Position numbers and translations under genes: made by a program. From Thiobacillus sp. (GTDB taxonomy: Bacteria; Pseudomonadota; Gammaproteobacteria; Burkholderiales; Thiobacillaceae): 64,000 nt of DNA. Shown piece after piece: positions 36,380 to 45,562 of this stretch. A model generated the notes under the pieces. That model searched no databases and was not told the origin of the DNA. It saw only the letters and a list, made by a program, of their open reading frames with translations. Location of the stretch: NCBI GenBank assembly GCA_030679915.1, contig JAUXRY010000034.1, forward strand, positions 1-64,000. Direction: 5' to 3'. Each line of letters opens with the position of its first letter. Position 1 is the first letter of the stretch.

Positions 36380-37249
36380 ATGAGCTGGTTCCAAAAAATA
36401 TTGCCGCCAAAAATCAAGCGGCGTGCGCTGGCGGACAAGAAATCGATGCCGGAAGGCTTGTGGTCCAAGTGCCCGGCGTGCAACGAAGTGTTGTATCGGG
36501 CCGACCTCGAAACCAATCTGGAGGTGTGCCCAAAATGCAGTCATCACCATCGGGTCGGTGCGCGGCAGCGTCTCAAGATGCTGTTGGATCCAGAGGGGCA
36601 ACACGAGATCGGTGCCCATGTCACTCCCCTTGACCCGCTTAAGTTCAAGGACAGCAAAAAATATCCCGACCGACTGAAGGATGCCCAGTCCGGCACCTCG
36701 GAAACCGATGCGCTGGTCGTGGTGAGTGGCAGCATCAAGGCTGTTCCCGTCGTGGTGGCAGCATTCGAGTTCAAGTTCATGGGTGGCTCGATGGGCTCGG
36801 TCGTGGGGGAGCGCTTTGTTCTGGGCGTGGAGGCTGCGATTGAGTCGAACTCGGCGTTCATCTGCTTTTCCGCCAGTGGTGGCGCGCGCATGCAAGAGGG
36901 GTTGTTTTCACTGATGCAAATGGCAAAAACCTCGGCTGCCTTGACGCAACTGTCGCGCCACCGCTTGCCCTTTATTTCCGTGCTGACCGATCCCACCATG
37001 GGTGGGGTGTCGGCCAGTTTTGCCATGCTGGGCGACCTGAATTTGGCTGAACCCAATGCCTTGATTGGTTTTGCCGGTCCGCGTGTGATCGAGCAAACGG
37101 TACGCGAGACATTACCTGAGGGATTTCAGCGCGCTGAATTTCTGGTTGACAAAGGCGCTATCGACCGCATCATCGATCGCCGCGAGATGCGCGATGAACT
37201 CGCCACCATGCTGGCGATGATGATGGGCCGCCACGCGCTTGTTTCCTAA
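36380..37249 (+). CDS. accD: Acetyl-CoA carboxylase carboxyltransferase beta subunit
   Basis: 289 residues. An N-terminal zinc ribbon (CPACNEVLY to CPKCSHHH) precedes the carboxyltransferase core with [20 protein letters not shown] and [19 protein letters not shown]. It makes malonyl-CoA with AccA. The trpA-accD-folC order is conserved in many proteobacteria. Confidence 0.98.
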   Translation: MSWFQKILPPKIKRRALADKKSMPEGLWSKCPACNEVLYRADLETNLEVCPKCSHHHRVGARQRLKMLLDPEGQHEIGAHVTPLDPLKFKDSKKYPDRLKDAQSGTSETDALVVVSGSIKAVPVVVAAFEFKFMGGSMGSVVGERFVLGVEAAIESNSAFICFSASGGARMQEGLFSLMQMAKTSAALTQLSRHRLPFISVLTDPTMGGVSASFAMLGDLNLAEPNALIGFAGPRVIEQTVRETLPEGFQRAEFLVDKGAIDRIIDRREMRDELATMLAMMMGRHALVS

Positions 37250-37252
37250 CGC

Positions 37253-38530
37253 GTGTTAACGCCTACGGCGCTTTCACTGGACAGTTGGCTGGCACGGCTG
37301 GAGCAGTTACATCCCAGCACCATCGAGCTGGGCCTTGACCGGGTGTGCACGGTGAAAGATGCCCTTGGCCTCACGCCGGATTTTCCACTTATCATCGTGG
37401 GCGGCACCAATGGAAAGGGCTCAACCTGCGCATTTCTGGAAGCCATCCTGCTTGCTGCAGGGTATAAAACGGGCCTCTATACCTCGCCGCATTTGTTGCG
37501 TTACAACGAGCGGGTGCGCATTGCAGGACACGATGCGCGAGACGCTGAATTGATTGCGGCGTTTGAAAAGGTCGACGCTGCACGCGGCGACACCTCACTC
37601 ACCTATTTTGAATTCGGCACGCTGGGCGCGATGATCCAGTTCATTGAGGCAGGTGTTGAGGTGGCCATTCTCGAAGTGGGGCTCGGTGGTCGGTTGGATG
37701 CCGTGAACGTGTTCGATGCTGAGGTGGCCATCGTCACCAGTGTTGATCTCGACCATATGGAATATCTCGGTGACACTCGCGAGAAGATCGGTTTCGAGAA
37801 GGCAGGCATCTACCGGGCGGGTCGGCCGGCCATTTGTGCCGATCCTGCACCGCCCGCCAGTCTGCTCGGTCATGCGCAAGAACTGGGTGCCGATGTTCAG
37901 TGCCTGGGCCGTGATTTTTTCATTCAGCGAGAGACCGCTCACTGGACGTATCGCGGACCTTCGCTGACCTGGGCCACACTGCCGCTACCGATTATGGCCG
38001 GCGCGTATCAACTGGGGAATGCAGCGGGTGCATTGGCAGCCCTGGAAACAGTTGCTGCTCGCTTGCCCGTCAGTGAGGCGGCAATCCATCAGGGTTTGGC
38101 TACGGCGCAGGCACCGGGAAGGTTCCAGCGGATTTCCCGTGCGCCAGATGTGATTCTCGATGTGGCGCACAATCCGGAAGCGGCGCGCGCCTTGTCCGCT
38201 ACCCTTCAAGAGCAGGCTATCCCCGGACGGACTCTGGCCGTAGTCGGCATGTTGGCCGACAAGGATGCCGATGCTGTGTTCTCCGCGCTTGCGAATGATA
38301 TTGATGCCTGGTGGGCGTGTACCCCTGACTCGCCACGTGCTCAAGAGGCTGTGACCCTGGCCGCCATTCTGGCACTTCATGCGGGTAACACACCGGTGAG
38401 CGTTCAGCCCGACGTGATCGTTGCACTCAATGAGGCACGAAACGCGGCGCATGAAGGTGATAGAATCCTCGTCTTCGGTTCGTTCTACACCGTTGCCGCC
38501 GTACTTGATCATGCCGCTACCCAGCAATGA
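37253..38530 (+). CDS. folC: Bifunctional folylpolyglutamate/dihydrofolate synthase
   Basis: 425 residues from a GTG three bases after the accD stop. The P-loop is VGGTNGKGSTCAFLEAIL. YTSPHLLRYNERVRI, the Mur-ligase-type EVGLGGRLDAVN and VILDVAHNPEAARAL are present. It adds glutamate to dihydropteroate and folates. Its end overlaps the SPOR gene by 20 bases. Confidence 0.96.
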   Translation: MLTPTALSLDSWLARLEQLHPSTIELGLDRVCTVKDALGLTPDFPLIIVGGTNGKGSTCAFLEAILLAAGYKTGLYTSPHLLRYNERVRIAGHDARDAELIAAFEKVDAARGDTSLTYFEFGTLGAMIQFIEAGVEVAILEVGLGGRLDAVNVFDAEVAIVTSVDLDHMEYLGDTREKIGFEKAGIYRAGRPAICADPAPPASLLGHAQELGADVQCLGRDFFIQRETAHWTYRGPSLTWATLPLPIMAGAYQLGNAAGALAALETVAARLPVSEAAIHQGLATAQAPGRFQRISRAPDVILDVAHNPEAARALSATLQEQAIPGRTLAVVGMLADKDADAVFSALANDIDAWWACTPDSPRAQEAVTLAAILALHAGNTPVSVQPDVIVALNEARNAAHEGDRILVFGSFYTVAAVLDHAATQQ

Positions 38531-39143
38531 AAATGACCTTAAACGCCGCGCCCGCCGCCGTCTGATTGGTGCGGTTGCTCTGACGCTGCTTGCGGTAATC
38601 GCGTTGCCGCTGTTACTGGAAGACGAACCGCCGCCTGCAAGTGTGCTGGCGGTGCGCATGGCGACTAAACCCACGCCCTCGCCAACGCCAACGGTGGCGC
38701 CGACACGACAGAACGAACCCCTCGAGGTTGCCGAACCCTTAGTCTTGTCGCAACCTGTGGAGCAGCCGGCCCCAACCCCTGCCCACAAGCCTGAGCCCCA
38801 GCCCGCGCCCGCGCCCGCGCCCAAACCGGTAACGGTCAAGCCTGAAACGCCAAAGCCCAATCCCAAACCCGCATCGGTAAAACCGGTTGAAACGCCTGAG
38901 CCTCCCACCAAATCCGCTGCTGTCAGCAACGTGTTTGTGGTGCAACTGGCTGCCCTGTCGGATGCCTCCAAGGCTGAAAAACTGAAATCACGCGCAGCCA
39001 GCGCCGGCTTGCCTGCGTTTACCGACAAAGTCGGCAATTTGACGCGGGTTCGAGTGGGGCCATACCCAACACGCGCTGCTGCCGTTGCAGCTGCGGTGAA
39101 ACTTGCTGAAAACAACATGGCCGGGCAGGTGCTGACGCAATGA
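38511..39143 (+). CDS. SPOR-domain cell-division protein
   Basis: 210 residues from the ATG at 38511 inside the end of folC; earlier in-frame codons give no plausible N-terminus. A short basic cytosolic segment and one membrane helix (about 17-35) precede a long Pro/Lys/Ala-rich periplasmic linker and a C-terminal SPOR domain (about 138-210, FVVQLAALSDASKAEKLKSR to the end). SPOR domains bind denuded peptidoglycan at the septum. It resembles DedD by architecture and by position before cvpA. Confidence 0.9.
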   Translation: MPLPSNENDLKRRARRRLIGAVALTLLAVIALPLLLEDEPPPASVLAVRMATKPTPSPTPTVAPTRQNEPLEVAEPLVLSQPVEQPAPTPAHKPEPQPAPAPAPKPVTVKPETPKPNPKPASVKPVETPEPPTKSAAVSNVFVVQLAALSDASKAEKLKSRAASAGLPAFTDKVGNLTRVRVGPYPTRAAAVAAAVKLAENNMAGQVLTQ

Positions 39144-39631
39144 GTCTGCTCGATATCATCGTGCTGCTGGTGTTGCTCCTCACCGTGGTGCGCGGTTTGA
39201 TGCGCGGCATGGTCGACACGCTGTTTTCGCTGGTGGCCTGGGTGTTGGCTTTTATGTTGGGCAAGTGGGGCGCATTGATGGTGGCGCCGCTGTTGCCCAT
39301 CGGCGTCGAAAATCCCGCGATTCGCTACTTTGCCGGATTTGCGGTGATTTTCCTGGTGGTGCTGATCGGCGTCCTGTTGTTGGGACACGCCCTGGCATCT
39401 TTGGTCAAAGCGGTCGGCCTGGGCAGTGCCGACACGGTGCTGGGTGGCGTGCTGGGATTGACCAAGGGGCTGGTGATCCTGGTTGGCCTGACGCTGGCCG
39501 CAGGATTGACCTCGCTCCCCCGGACAGATTTCTGGAAGCAGGCAGCCGTATCTGGCAGCTTGCAAAGGATGGCCGTCTTCAGCTTGCCTTTGATCCCGGC
39601 CAACATGGCGAAATACATCCGCTTTGAATAA
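39140..39631 (+). CDS. cvpA: CvpA-family inner-membrane protein
   Basis: 163 residues, overlapping the SPOR gene by ATGA. It has four hydrophobic segments and starts with the family motif LLDIIVLLVLLLTVVRGLMRG. CvpA supports envelope integrity and, in E. coli, colicin V production; it commonly lies before purF, as here. Confidence 0.93.
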   Translation: MSLLDIIVLLVLLLTVVRGLMRGMVDTLFSLVAWVLAFMLGKWGALMVAPLLPIGVENPAIRYFAGFAVIFLVVLIGVLLLGHALASLVKAVGLGSADTVLGGVLGLTKGLVILVGLTLAAGLTSLPRTDFWKQAAVSGSLQRMAVFSLPLIPANMAKYIRFE

Positions 39632-39682
39632 ACGTTGTTTTGAGAGTGTCGTTTTGAATAATTCTATGGATGGGTGCACAGC

Positions 39683-41203
39683 ATGTGCGGGGTAATCGGA
39701 GTCGTTGCCAATTCGGCAGTCAATCAGCTTTTGTATGACGGGTTGATGGTGTTGCAGCATCGCGGTCAGGATGCCGCCGGCATCGTGACGGCGGAAGAAA
39801 GCCGTTTTCACATGCACAAGGAGCCTGGGTTGGCACGCGATGTGTTTCGCACGCGCGACATGCGCAACCTGTTGGGTGACATGGGGGTGGCACATGTGCG
39901 CTACCCGACCGCGGGTAGTGCGTCGTCATCAGCCGAATCGCAGCCGTTTTATGTCAATTCACCGTACGGTATCGTGCTGGGCCACAACGGCAACCTGACC
40001 AATACGCACGAACTCAAACAGTCGCTGTTCCGCTCTGACTTGCGTCACGTCAACACCAATTCGGATTCCGAAGTGTTGTTGAACGTGTTGGCGCATGAAC
40101 TGCAGGTTCGCGCATCAGGCCAGAAGTTGAGCCTGGACATGATTTTTGGCGCGGTGGCCAGCGTGCATGCGCGATGCAAGGGTGCTTACGCGGTCACGGC
40201 ATTTATCGCCGGCTATGGCTTGCTGGCGTTCCGCGACCCACACGGCATCCGCCCCTTGGTGATAGGCGTCAATGACCAGGTCCTGCCGCATGAATACATG
40301 GTCGCCTCGGAAAGCGTGGCCATTGATACCCTGGGGTTTCGCCTGTTGCGCGACGTGGCGCCGGGGGAGGCGATCTTCATCGATTACCAGCGGCAGATGC
40401 ATAGCCGTCAATGCAGCGCCAAGTCGGTGCTCAACCCCTGTATTTTTGAATACGTATACCTCGCACGCCCGGATTCGGTGATGGACGGTATTTCGGTCTA
40501 CAGCACGCGTTTGGCCATGGGGGTGTCGCTGGCCGAAAAAATCCGCCGTGATTTCTCGCATCTCAAAATAGACGTCGTGATTCCGATTCCCGACACCAGC
40601 CGCCCCTCTGCGCTGCAACTGGCGAACCATCTCAACGTGCCGTACCGCGAAGGCTTCATCAAGAATCGCTATATCGGCCGTACCTTCATCATGCCGGGAC
40701 AGGCGTTGCGCAAGAAGTCGGTGCGACAGAAGCTCAATGCCATTGGCGAAGAGTTCAAGGGCAAGAACGTGCTGCTGGTCGACGATTCCATCGTGCGCGG
40801 CACCACCAGTCGCGAGATTGTGCAGATGGCACGCGATGCCGGTGCAGCGAAAGTCTATTTCGCGTCGGCCTCACCGCCCGTGCGTTACTCCAATGTGTAT
40901 GGTATCGACATGCCAACACGCAATGAACTGATCGCCAGTGGTCGAAATGATGAGGAAATCGCGCGCGAAATCGGGTGTGACGCGATGATTTATCAGGACC
41001 TTGACGCCATGATTGAAGTGGTGCGCGCGGGGAATCCGGCCATTCCTGACTTCGACACATCATGCTTCGACGGCCGATACATCACTGGGGATGTCACCCC
41101 CGAGTATCTGAATTACATCGAATCGTTGCGCAATGGTGAAACGCCTTCACCCTCTGCCATGTCTACTCAGCAGCTCGACCTGAATCTGGCAACGAACCGT
41201 TGA
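39683..41203 (+). CDS. purF: Amidophosphoribosyltransferase
   Basis: 506 residues from the ATG at 39683, so that Cys2 (MCGVIGVV) becomes the N-terminal nucleophile; codons upstream are discarded for that reason. The glutaminase segment HVRYPTAGSASSSAESQPF and the PRPP-binding loop VLLVDDSIVRGTTSREIV are intact. First committed step of purine synthesis. Confidence 0.97.
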   Translation: MCGVIGVVANSAVNQLLYDGLMVLQHRGQDAAGIVTAEESRFHMHKEPGLARDVFRTRDMRNLLGDMGVAHVRYPTAGSASSSAESQPFYVNSPYGIVLGHNGNLTNTHELKQSLFRSDLRHVNTNSDSEVLLNVLAHELQVRASGQKLSLDMIFGAVASVHARCKGAYAVTAFIAGYGLLAFRDPHGIRPLVIGVNDQVLPHEYMVASESVAIDTLGFRLLRDVAPGEAIFIDYQRQMHSRQCSAKSVLNPCIFEYVYLARPDSVMDGISVYSTRLAMGVSLAEKIRRDFSHLKIDVVIPIPDTSRPSALQLANHLNVPYREGFIKNRYIGRTFIMPGQALRKKSVRQKLNAIGEEFKGKNVLLVDDSIVRGTTSREIVQMARDAGAAKVYFASASPPVRYSNVYGIDMPTRNELIASGRNDEEIAREIGCDAMIYQDLDAMIEVVRAGNPAIPDFDTSCFDGRYITGDVTPEYLNYIESLRNGETPSPSAMSTQQLDLNLATNR

Positions 41204-41216
41204 CCGATTCCGGTGC

Positions 41217-41240
41217 GGCGCGTAAATTGACTTACGCGCC
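41217..41240 (+). promoter_or_regulatory. Hairpin that competes with the riboswitch P1 stem
   Basis: GGCGCGTAA (41217-41225) pairs perfectly with TTACGCGCC (41232-41240) around a 6-base loop, 13 bases after the purF stop. No U-tract follows. The right arm contains the GCGCC that also forms one side of the putative SAM-II P1 stem, so the two structures exclude each other. Confidence 0.55.
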
Positions 41241-41284
41241 GATTTGAACCTCAGCTTGCGGGCGCTTGATAAATTCGGCTAAAG
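41232..41284 (+). ncRNA. SAM-II-type riboswitch upstream of metZ
   Basis: GCGCC (41236-41240) and GGCGC (41261-41265) form a P1 stem enclosing GATTTGAACC and TTGCG. The 3' side continues TTGATAAATTCGGCTAAAG. The order GATTTRAACC, TTGCr, stem, TGATAAA, GCTAAA matches the SAM-II aptamer consensus as I remember it. SAM-II elements control methionine genes, and metZ starts 61 bases downstream. A terminator lies between, suggesting transcriptional shut-off when S-adenosylmethionine is abundant. Confidence 0.8.
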
Positions 41285-41295
41285 CGTCGCCAGGG

Positions 41296-41335
41296 AAACC
41301 CCGACACGCATTTGCCGTTTGGGGTTTTTTATTTT
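41296..41335 (+). terminator. Intrinsic terminator/attenuator before metZ
   Basis: AAACCCC (41296-41302) pairs with GGGGTTT (41321-41327), with partial extra pairing inside (GAC/GTT), followed by a T-rich run. It ends 10 bases before the metZ ATG, after the SAM-II-like aptamer, so it fits an expression platform better than a simple purF terminator. Confidence 0.65.
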
Positions 41336-41345
41336 GGGAACTGAC

Positions 41346-42515
41346 ATGAACAACGAATACGACATCGAGACGCTGGCCGTGCGTGCCGGCACCGTACGCA
41401 GCCAGTTCAACGAGCACTCTGAGGCGATGTTCTTGACCTCCAGTTTTGTGTTCGGCAGTGCGGCGGAAGCGGCTGCGCGCTTCAAGGGCGAGCAGCCCGG
41501 ACCCATCTACGCGCGCTTCACCAATCCCACCGTCAGCATGATGGAAGAGCGGCTCGCCGCGCTTGAAGGCGCTGAACGTTGCGTGGCGTTTGCCTCCGGC
41601 ATGGCCGCCATTCTGGCGACCGTGATGGGTTTGATGAAGGCGGGCGAGCACATCGTGGCATCGCGTTCGATCTTTGGTTCAACCGTGCAGCTGTTCAGCA
41701 ATATTCTCGGACGCTTTGGCATCGAAACGACCTATGTGTCGCCGACCGACCCGGCGGAATGGCGCGCGGCGGTGCGGCCGAACACCAAACTGTTTTTTGT
41801 CGAGTCGCCATCCAATCCGTTGACCGAGGTGAGCGATATACGCGCGCTGGCGACGATTGCCCACGAGGCGGGTGCATGGCTTGCAGTCGACAACTGCTTC
41901 TGCTCGCCGGTGCTGCAAAAACCGCTTGAACTGGACGCCGACATCGTGATTCATTCAGCTACCAAGTACCTGGATGGCCAGGGCAGGGTGCTGGGCGGTG
42001 CGGTGCTGGGTAGCCAGGCCTTGATGGAAGGGGTGTATACCTTTTTACGTACGGCTGGGCCTACGCTTTCAGCGTTCAATGCCTGGGTGATCCTCAAAGG
42101 GCTGGAGACGCTGACGATACGGATGGATGCACATTCGAAAAACGCCTTGTCCCTGGCACAGTGGCTGGAAGCACAACCGCAGGTATCGCGTGTGCTTTAC
42201 CCGGGTTTGCCCTCGCATCCGCAACACAAACTGGCAATGGCACAGCAAAAAACCGGTGGCGGCATTGTTGCGTTTGAACTCAGGGGTGGAAAGGATGCTG
42301 CCTGGAAGCTGATCGATGCAACCCGGTTGCTGTCAATCACCGCCAATCTGGGTGACACCAAAACCACCATCACCCACCCGGCCAGCACCACGCATAGCCG
42401 GATGACGCTCGAGCAGCGTGATGCAGCGGGCATCAGCGACGGATTGGTACGTATTGCGGTGGGGCTGGAATCCATAGCCGATATTCAGGCCGATTTGAAA
42501 AGGGGGTTGGAATGA
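41346..42515 (+). CDS. metZ: O-succinylhomoserine sulfhydrylase
   Basis: 389 residues from the ATG at 41346. It is a Cys/Met-metabolism PLP enzyme: YARFTNPTVSMMEERLAALEGAE, the FVESPSNPLTEVSDI segment and the PLP lysine in IHSATKYLDGQGRVLGG. The family member matching this length and start makes homocysteine directly from O-succinylhomoserine and sulfide. MetB or another sulfhydrylase is possible but less likely. It is downstream of a SAM-II-like riboswitch. The next gene starts within its stop. Confidence 0.9.
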   Translation: MNNEYDIETLAVRAGTVRSQFNEHSEAMFLTSSFVFGSAAEAAARFKGEQPGPIYARFTNPTVSMMEERLAALEGAERCVAFASGMAAILATVMGLMKAGEHIVASRSIFGSTVQLFSNILGRFGIETTYVSPTDPAEWRAAVRPNTKLFFVESPSNPLTEVSDIRALATIAHEAGAWLAVDNCFCSPVLQKPLELDADIVIHSATKYLDGQGRVLGGAVLGSQALMEGVYTFLRTAGPTLSAFNAWVILKGLETLTIRMDAHSKNALSLAQWLEAQPQVSRVLYPGLPSHPQHKLAMAQQKTGGGIVAFELRGGKDAAWKLIDATRLLSITANLGDTKTTITHPASTTHSRMTLEQRDAAGISDGLVRIAVGLESIADIQADLKRGLE

Positions 42516-43168
42516 TATTGCGTTGCTTGTTGTTGAGCTTGCTGGGCATGGGCACGGCCCATGCCGCGGACATGACTGTGTTGCGCTATATGGATCAGGA
42601 TTCAGGTTCCGTCGCCTATCCCACACGTATTCTCGTGACGCCAAATTTTCTGCGCATGGATGGCGGTGAAGACGCGGGTGATTTTATCCTGCTGGACCGG
42701 CGGCAGCACAAGGTGATCCATGTCGTGCATGACAACAAGATGGCCATGGTGTTTAAACGTGGAAAATTGCCTGCCAGGCCCGCTACCTGGACGTCTCAAC
42801 TAGACACCCGGAAGTCCGAGCGTGGAACCGAGTCGTTCACGCTTACCGTGGAGGGCGTGGTGTGCAGCGAAGGGGTGGCAGCCCGGCAGGCGGCGCCAGA
42901 CGCGGCGCGCGCAATGGCTGAATACAAAGCTGTCCTGGCATCCATGCAATACCGCGTTTGGAAAGAATCACCCGCGTCGATGCAGCATCCTTGCGATCTG
43001 GCGATTCAGGTATGGGAGACGGGCACTACACTCAAGCTGGGATTGCCGCTGGACGAGCGTGATTTCACCGGGCGGACGCGGAAGTTTGAAAGTGAAAACC
43101 GATTGCCATTGAACCCCAAATTGTTTCGCGTCCCGGCTGGCATGCCGTTGGTCAACGCACCGTCATAA
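42512..43168 (+). CDS. Exported protein of unknown function coupled to metZ
   Basis: 218 residues; the ATG overlaps the metZ stop. A signal peptide ends at TAHAAD. The mature chain shows LVTPNFLRMDGGEDAGDFILLDRRQHKV-like beta structure (written here in part) and two cysteines (VVCSEG and HPCDLA) that could form a disulfide. It resembles small periplasmic hypothetical proteins of betaproteobacteria; I do not recognise a named domain. It converges on lpxH with a 6-base overlap at the two stops. Confidence 0.72.
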   Translation: MILRCLLLSLLGMGTAHAADMTVLRYMDQDSGSVAYPTRILVTPNFLRMDGGEDAGDFILLDRRQHKVIHVVHDNKMAMVFKRGKLPARPATWTSQLDTRKSERGTESFTLTVEGVVCSEGVAARQAAPDAARAMAEYKAVLASMQYRVWKESPASMQHPCDLAIQVWETGTTLKLGLPLDERDFTGRTRKFESENRLPLNPKLFRVPAGMPLVNAPS

Positions 43169-43897
43169 ATCTTCTACATTGAGCGCACACCCTGCACTGT
43201 CGCATACGACGTAGCCGCAACGGGCATACCAGTCCGGCACCACCCATCGTTCGCAGGGTCGGCCGTCGACCACGTGCTGGTGTTGCGCAGGGCGGTGGGT
43301 GTGACCGTGAATGAGTCGGCTGACTTGTTGAGCCTGGAGTACCCGCACCACTTCATGGCTATTCACATCCATGATCGCGGCCGGTTTTCCAGCTTTGGCC
43401 GATTCGCTGCCCGCCCGTGCCTGCCGTGCCATGCGGTGGCGTAGGGACAGAGGAAGGCGTCGTAACCAAGCCAGAACCCAAGGGCGCCGTATCTTATTCC
43501 GGAACCGTAAATAAGCAGCGTCATCGGTACATAGTGTGTCGCCGTGCATCAACAGTGTGGACTCGCCATACAGATCGATTTTGGTCGAATCATCGATCAA
43601 GGTCATGCCAGATAACGTTGCATAACGTTCGGCCAGCATGAAGTCGCGATTGCCATGCATGAAATACACGGGTGTGCCAGAATTAACCAGTGCCTTGATC
43701 TGGCGCGCAGTATCGTGCGCCACCTGCTCGTCATGGTCGTCACCGACCCAAGCTTCGAACAAATCACCCAGAATGTACAGCGCATCAGCGCCTTGGGCAT
43801 CCTCGATCAGGAAGCGAAAAAAACGCCCGGTGGCGACCGGGCGTTCGTCAGTTAGATGCAGGTCGGCAACAAAAAAGGTGCGGCCTGTTTTTGCCAA
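43163..43897 (-). CDS. lpxH: UDP-2,3-diacylglucosamine diphosphatase
   Basis: 244 residues. The metallophosphoesterase motifs are FFVADLHLTDERP (D-x-H), LGDLFEAWVGDD, HGNRDFML and HGHTHRPA. LpxH releases lipid X from UDP-diacylglucosamine in lipid A synthesis at the inner membrane. It is the last gene of a minus-strand operon, 5 bases after ppiB. Confidence 0.96.
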   Translation of the reverse strand: MAKTGRTFFVADLHLTDERPVATGRFFRFLIEDAQGADALYILGDLFEAWVGDDHDEQVAHDTARQIKALVNSGTPVYFMHGNRDFMLAERYATLSGMTLIDDSTKIDLYGESTLLMHGDTLCTDDAAYLRFRNKIRRPWVLAWLRRLPLSLRHRMARQARAGSESAKAGKPAAIMDVNSHEVVRVLQAQQVSRLIHGHTHRPAQHQHVVDGRPCERWVVPDWYARCGYVVCDSAGCALNVEDL

Positions 43898-43902
43898 TGG
43901 CG

Positions 43903-44394
43903 TCAGACGATTTCCGCTTTGGTGATCACCACATCTTCCAGTGGCACATCCTGGTGGCCCGCGCGGCTGCCGGTTTTTACTTTCTTGATCAGGTCGACCA
44001 CATCGGTGCCATCAACCACCTTGCCGAACACGGCATAGCCGTAGCCCTGCGGGGTAGGTGCAGTGAAGTTGAGGAAGCTGTTGTTGGCAATGTTGATGAA
44101 GAACTGTGAACTGGCTGAATTGGGATTGGGTGTGCGCGCCATGGCGACGGTGTAGGTCTCATTCTTCAAACCGTTGGCGGCTTCATTTTCAATCGTGTCA
44201 CGCGTGGGCTTCTGTGTCATGCCGGGTTCGAATCCGCCACCCTGGAGCATGAAACCATCGATCACCCGATGGAAAATCGTGCCGTCAAAAAACCCATCGC
44301 GAACATATTGCAGAAAATTCTCAACCGTTTTTGGGGCTTTCTCGGCATCGAGTTCGAGCGTGATAATGCCGTGATTGGTGTGCAACTTGACCAT
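43903..44394 (-). CDS. ppiB: Cyclophilin-type peptidyl-prolyl isomerase
   Basis: 163 residues without a signal peptide, so cytosolic. The catalytic Arg is in [15 protein letters not shown], and [18 protein letters not shown] completes the cyclophilin active site. It catalyses proline isomerisation during folding. It sits 8 bases after the L,D-transpeptidase gene and 5 before lpxH. Confidence 0.96.
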   Translation of the reverse strand: MVKLHTNHGIITLELDAEKAPKTVENFLQYVRDGFFDGTIFHRVIDGFMLQGGGFEPGMTQKPTRDTIENEAANGLKNETYTVAMARTPNPNSASSQFFINIANNSFLNFTAPTPQGYGYAVFGKVVDGTDVVDLIKKVKTGSRAGHQDVPLEDVVITKAEIV

Positions 44395-44402
44395 GGATAT
44401 CC

Positions 44403-45557
44403 TTAAAGAGACGTTTCGTGAATTATTTTCCAGCGCCCGTTTTCACGGCTCCAGAATTGGCGTTTTGGGGTGCTGTCGCTGAGGTTGCTGCTTTGGTAGT
44501 CCTGCATAAAAGTCACCAGCGCAAAATCAGGACGCTCAGGGTAGAGCATCAGGCTGAGTTTGCTGAGTCCGACCTTGATCCACGATTTGGCGGCGTTCAC
44601 TTTGTACTTGCTGGCCGCAAAAGACTGTAAATCCTGCGTGGCTTCATGGAACGAGGTGCTGTAATGACTGAGCAGTCGGTCAGTATCGCGGCTTTCCCAG
44701 TCTTTTCTCCATTGATCAAGCGCCGCGGCCAGGTCGTTGCGGCGTGTGTCGAGCACATCGTAGGCGACCCATTCGACTTGTTCGGCAATGATGACCGGGG
44801 TTTTTCCGGTCTGGATGTACTGTCCCAGTTGGCGCAGGTCATCGTTGGCCAGCACGACGCAGCCTTCGCTGGCACGCGGGGTGCGACTGTAGTTGTTGCT
44901 GGGCGTGCCGTGAATCCAGATGCCATGGCCATTGCGCCCCTGGCGGGTATCCCATTCGTTTGGATAGGAAAGGGTGAATGCGCCGCCACCGTAAAAATCC
45001 GTGAGTTCGCGGGGCGATTTAAAACTTGATATGGTGTAGATGCCGATTGGAGTGCGGTTGTCCCCTTCTTTTTGCTTGCCTGCGCCTGCCTTGCCAATGC
45101 TGATGTAGAAATCGGCCACGCGTACAGGCAAGCCGGCACGGTTTTCATAAACGTACAAGCGCGCACGGCTGGCGTCCACCACCAAGGCATGACGATAACT
45201 GTCATCCAGATTCAGCAGATAGGCGGGCACCTTGTCATCTGAGAAGACTTCGGTGGCGGCACGCACACGCTGGCGCGCTTCGTCGCGCAGTTGCTCAAGC
45301 TCTGCATTGCGCATATTCCCGGTGTTTCCCAGCGTTTGCAAGGGTTGGGCGCGCGCCAGCAGCAGATCGCCCTTGATCAGTTGCGCCAGACGAAAGTTTG
45401 GGTATTGCTGGGTCAGCTTGTCGACGGCTATCTGTGCTTCCGGCATACGGCTTTGCGAAACCGCCAGCAGGCTGTTGACCATTTGGCGATCGGCATCCAG
45501 CTCGGCAGCTTGAAGAGCCGGCGTGGCAAGTAGCAGTGCAAGGCAGAAGCGAATCAT
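44403..45557 (-). CDS. L,D-transpeptidase with C-terminal Cds6-like domain
   Basis: 384 residues. A signal peptide (to about ALQAAE) precedes a helical segment with TPR-like character. The YkuD domain (about 120-265) has catalytic H216 in IWIHGTP and C233 in [12 protein letters not shown]. Residues about 275-384 form an NTF2-like Cds6 domain with [32 protein letters not shown] and WKIIHE. It cross-links or modifies peptidoglycan in the periplasm. The upstream TPR protein ends with the same domain, so the two probably cooperate. Confidence 0.92.
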   Translation of the reverse strand: MIRFCLALLLATPALQAAELDADRQMVNSLLAVSQSRMPEAQIAVDKLTQQYPNFRLAQLIKGDLLLARAQPLQTLGNTGNMRNAELEQLRDEARQRVRAATEVFSDDKVPAYLLNLDDSYRHALVVDASRARLYVYENRAGLPVRVADFYISIGKAGAGKQKEGDNRTPIGIYTISSFKSPRELTDFYGGGAFTLSYPNEWDTRQGRNGHGIWIHGTPSNNYSRTPRASEGCVVLANDDLRQLGQYIQTGKTPVIIAEQVEWVAYDVLDTRRNDLAAALDQWRKDWESRDTDRLLSHYSTSFHEATQDLQSFAASKYKVNAAKSWIKVGLSKLSLMLYPERPDFALVTFMQDYQSSNLSDSTPKRQFWSRENGRWKIIHETSL

Positions 45558-45562
45558 TGTGT

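Noticed and set aside
37985-39895. Open frame of 636 codons on the minus strand opposite folC, the SPOR gene, cvpA and purF
   Set aside because: It is antisense to four well-supported genes, has low-complexity composition and no domain; a GC-rich shadow.
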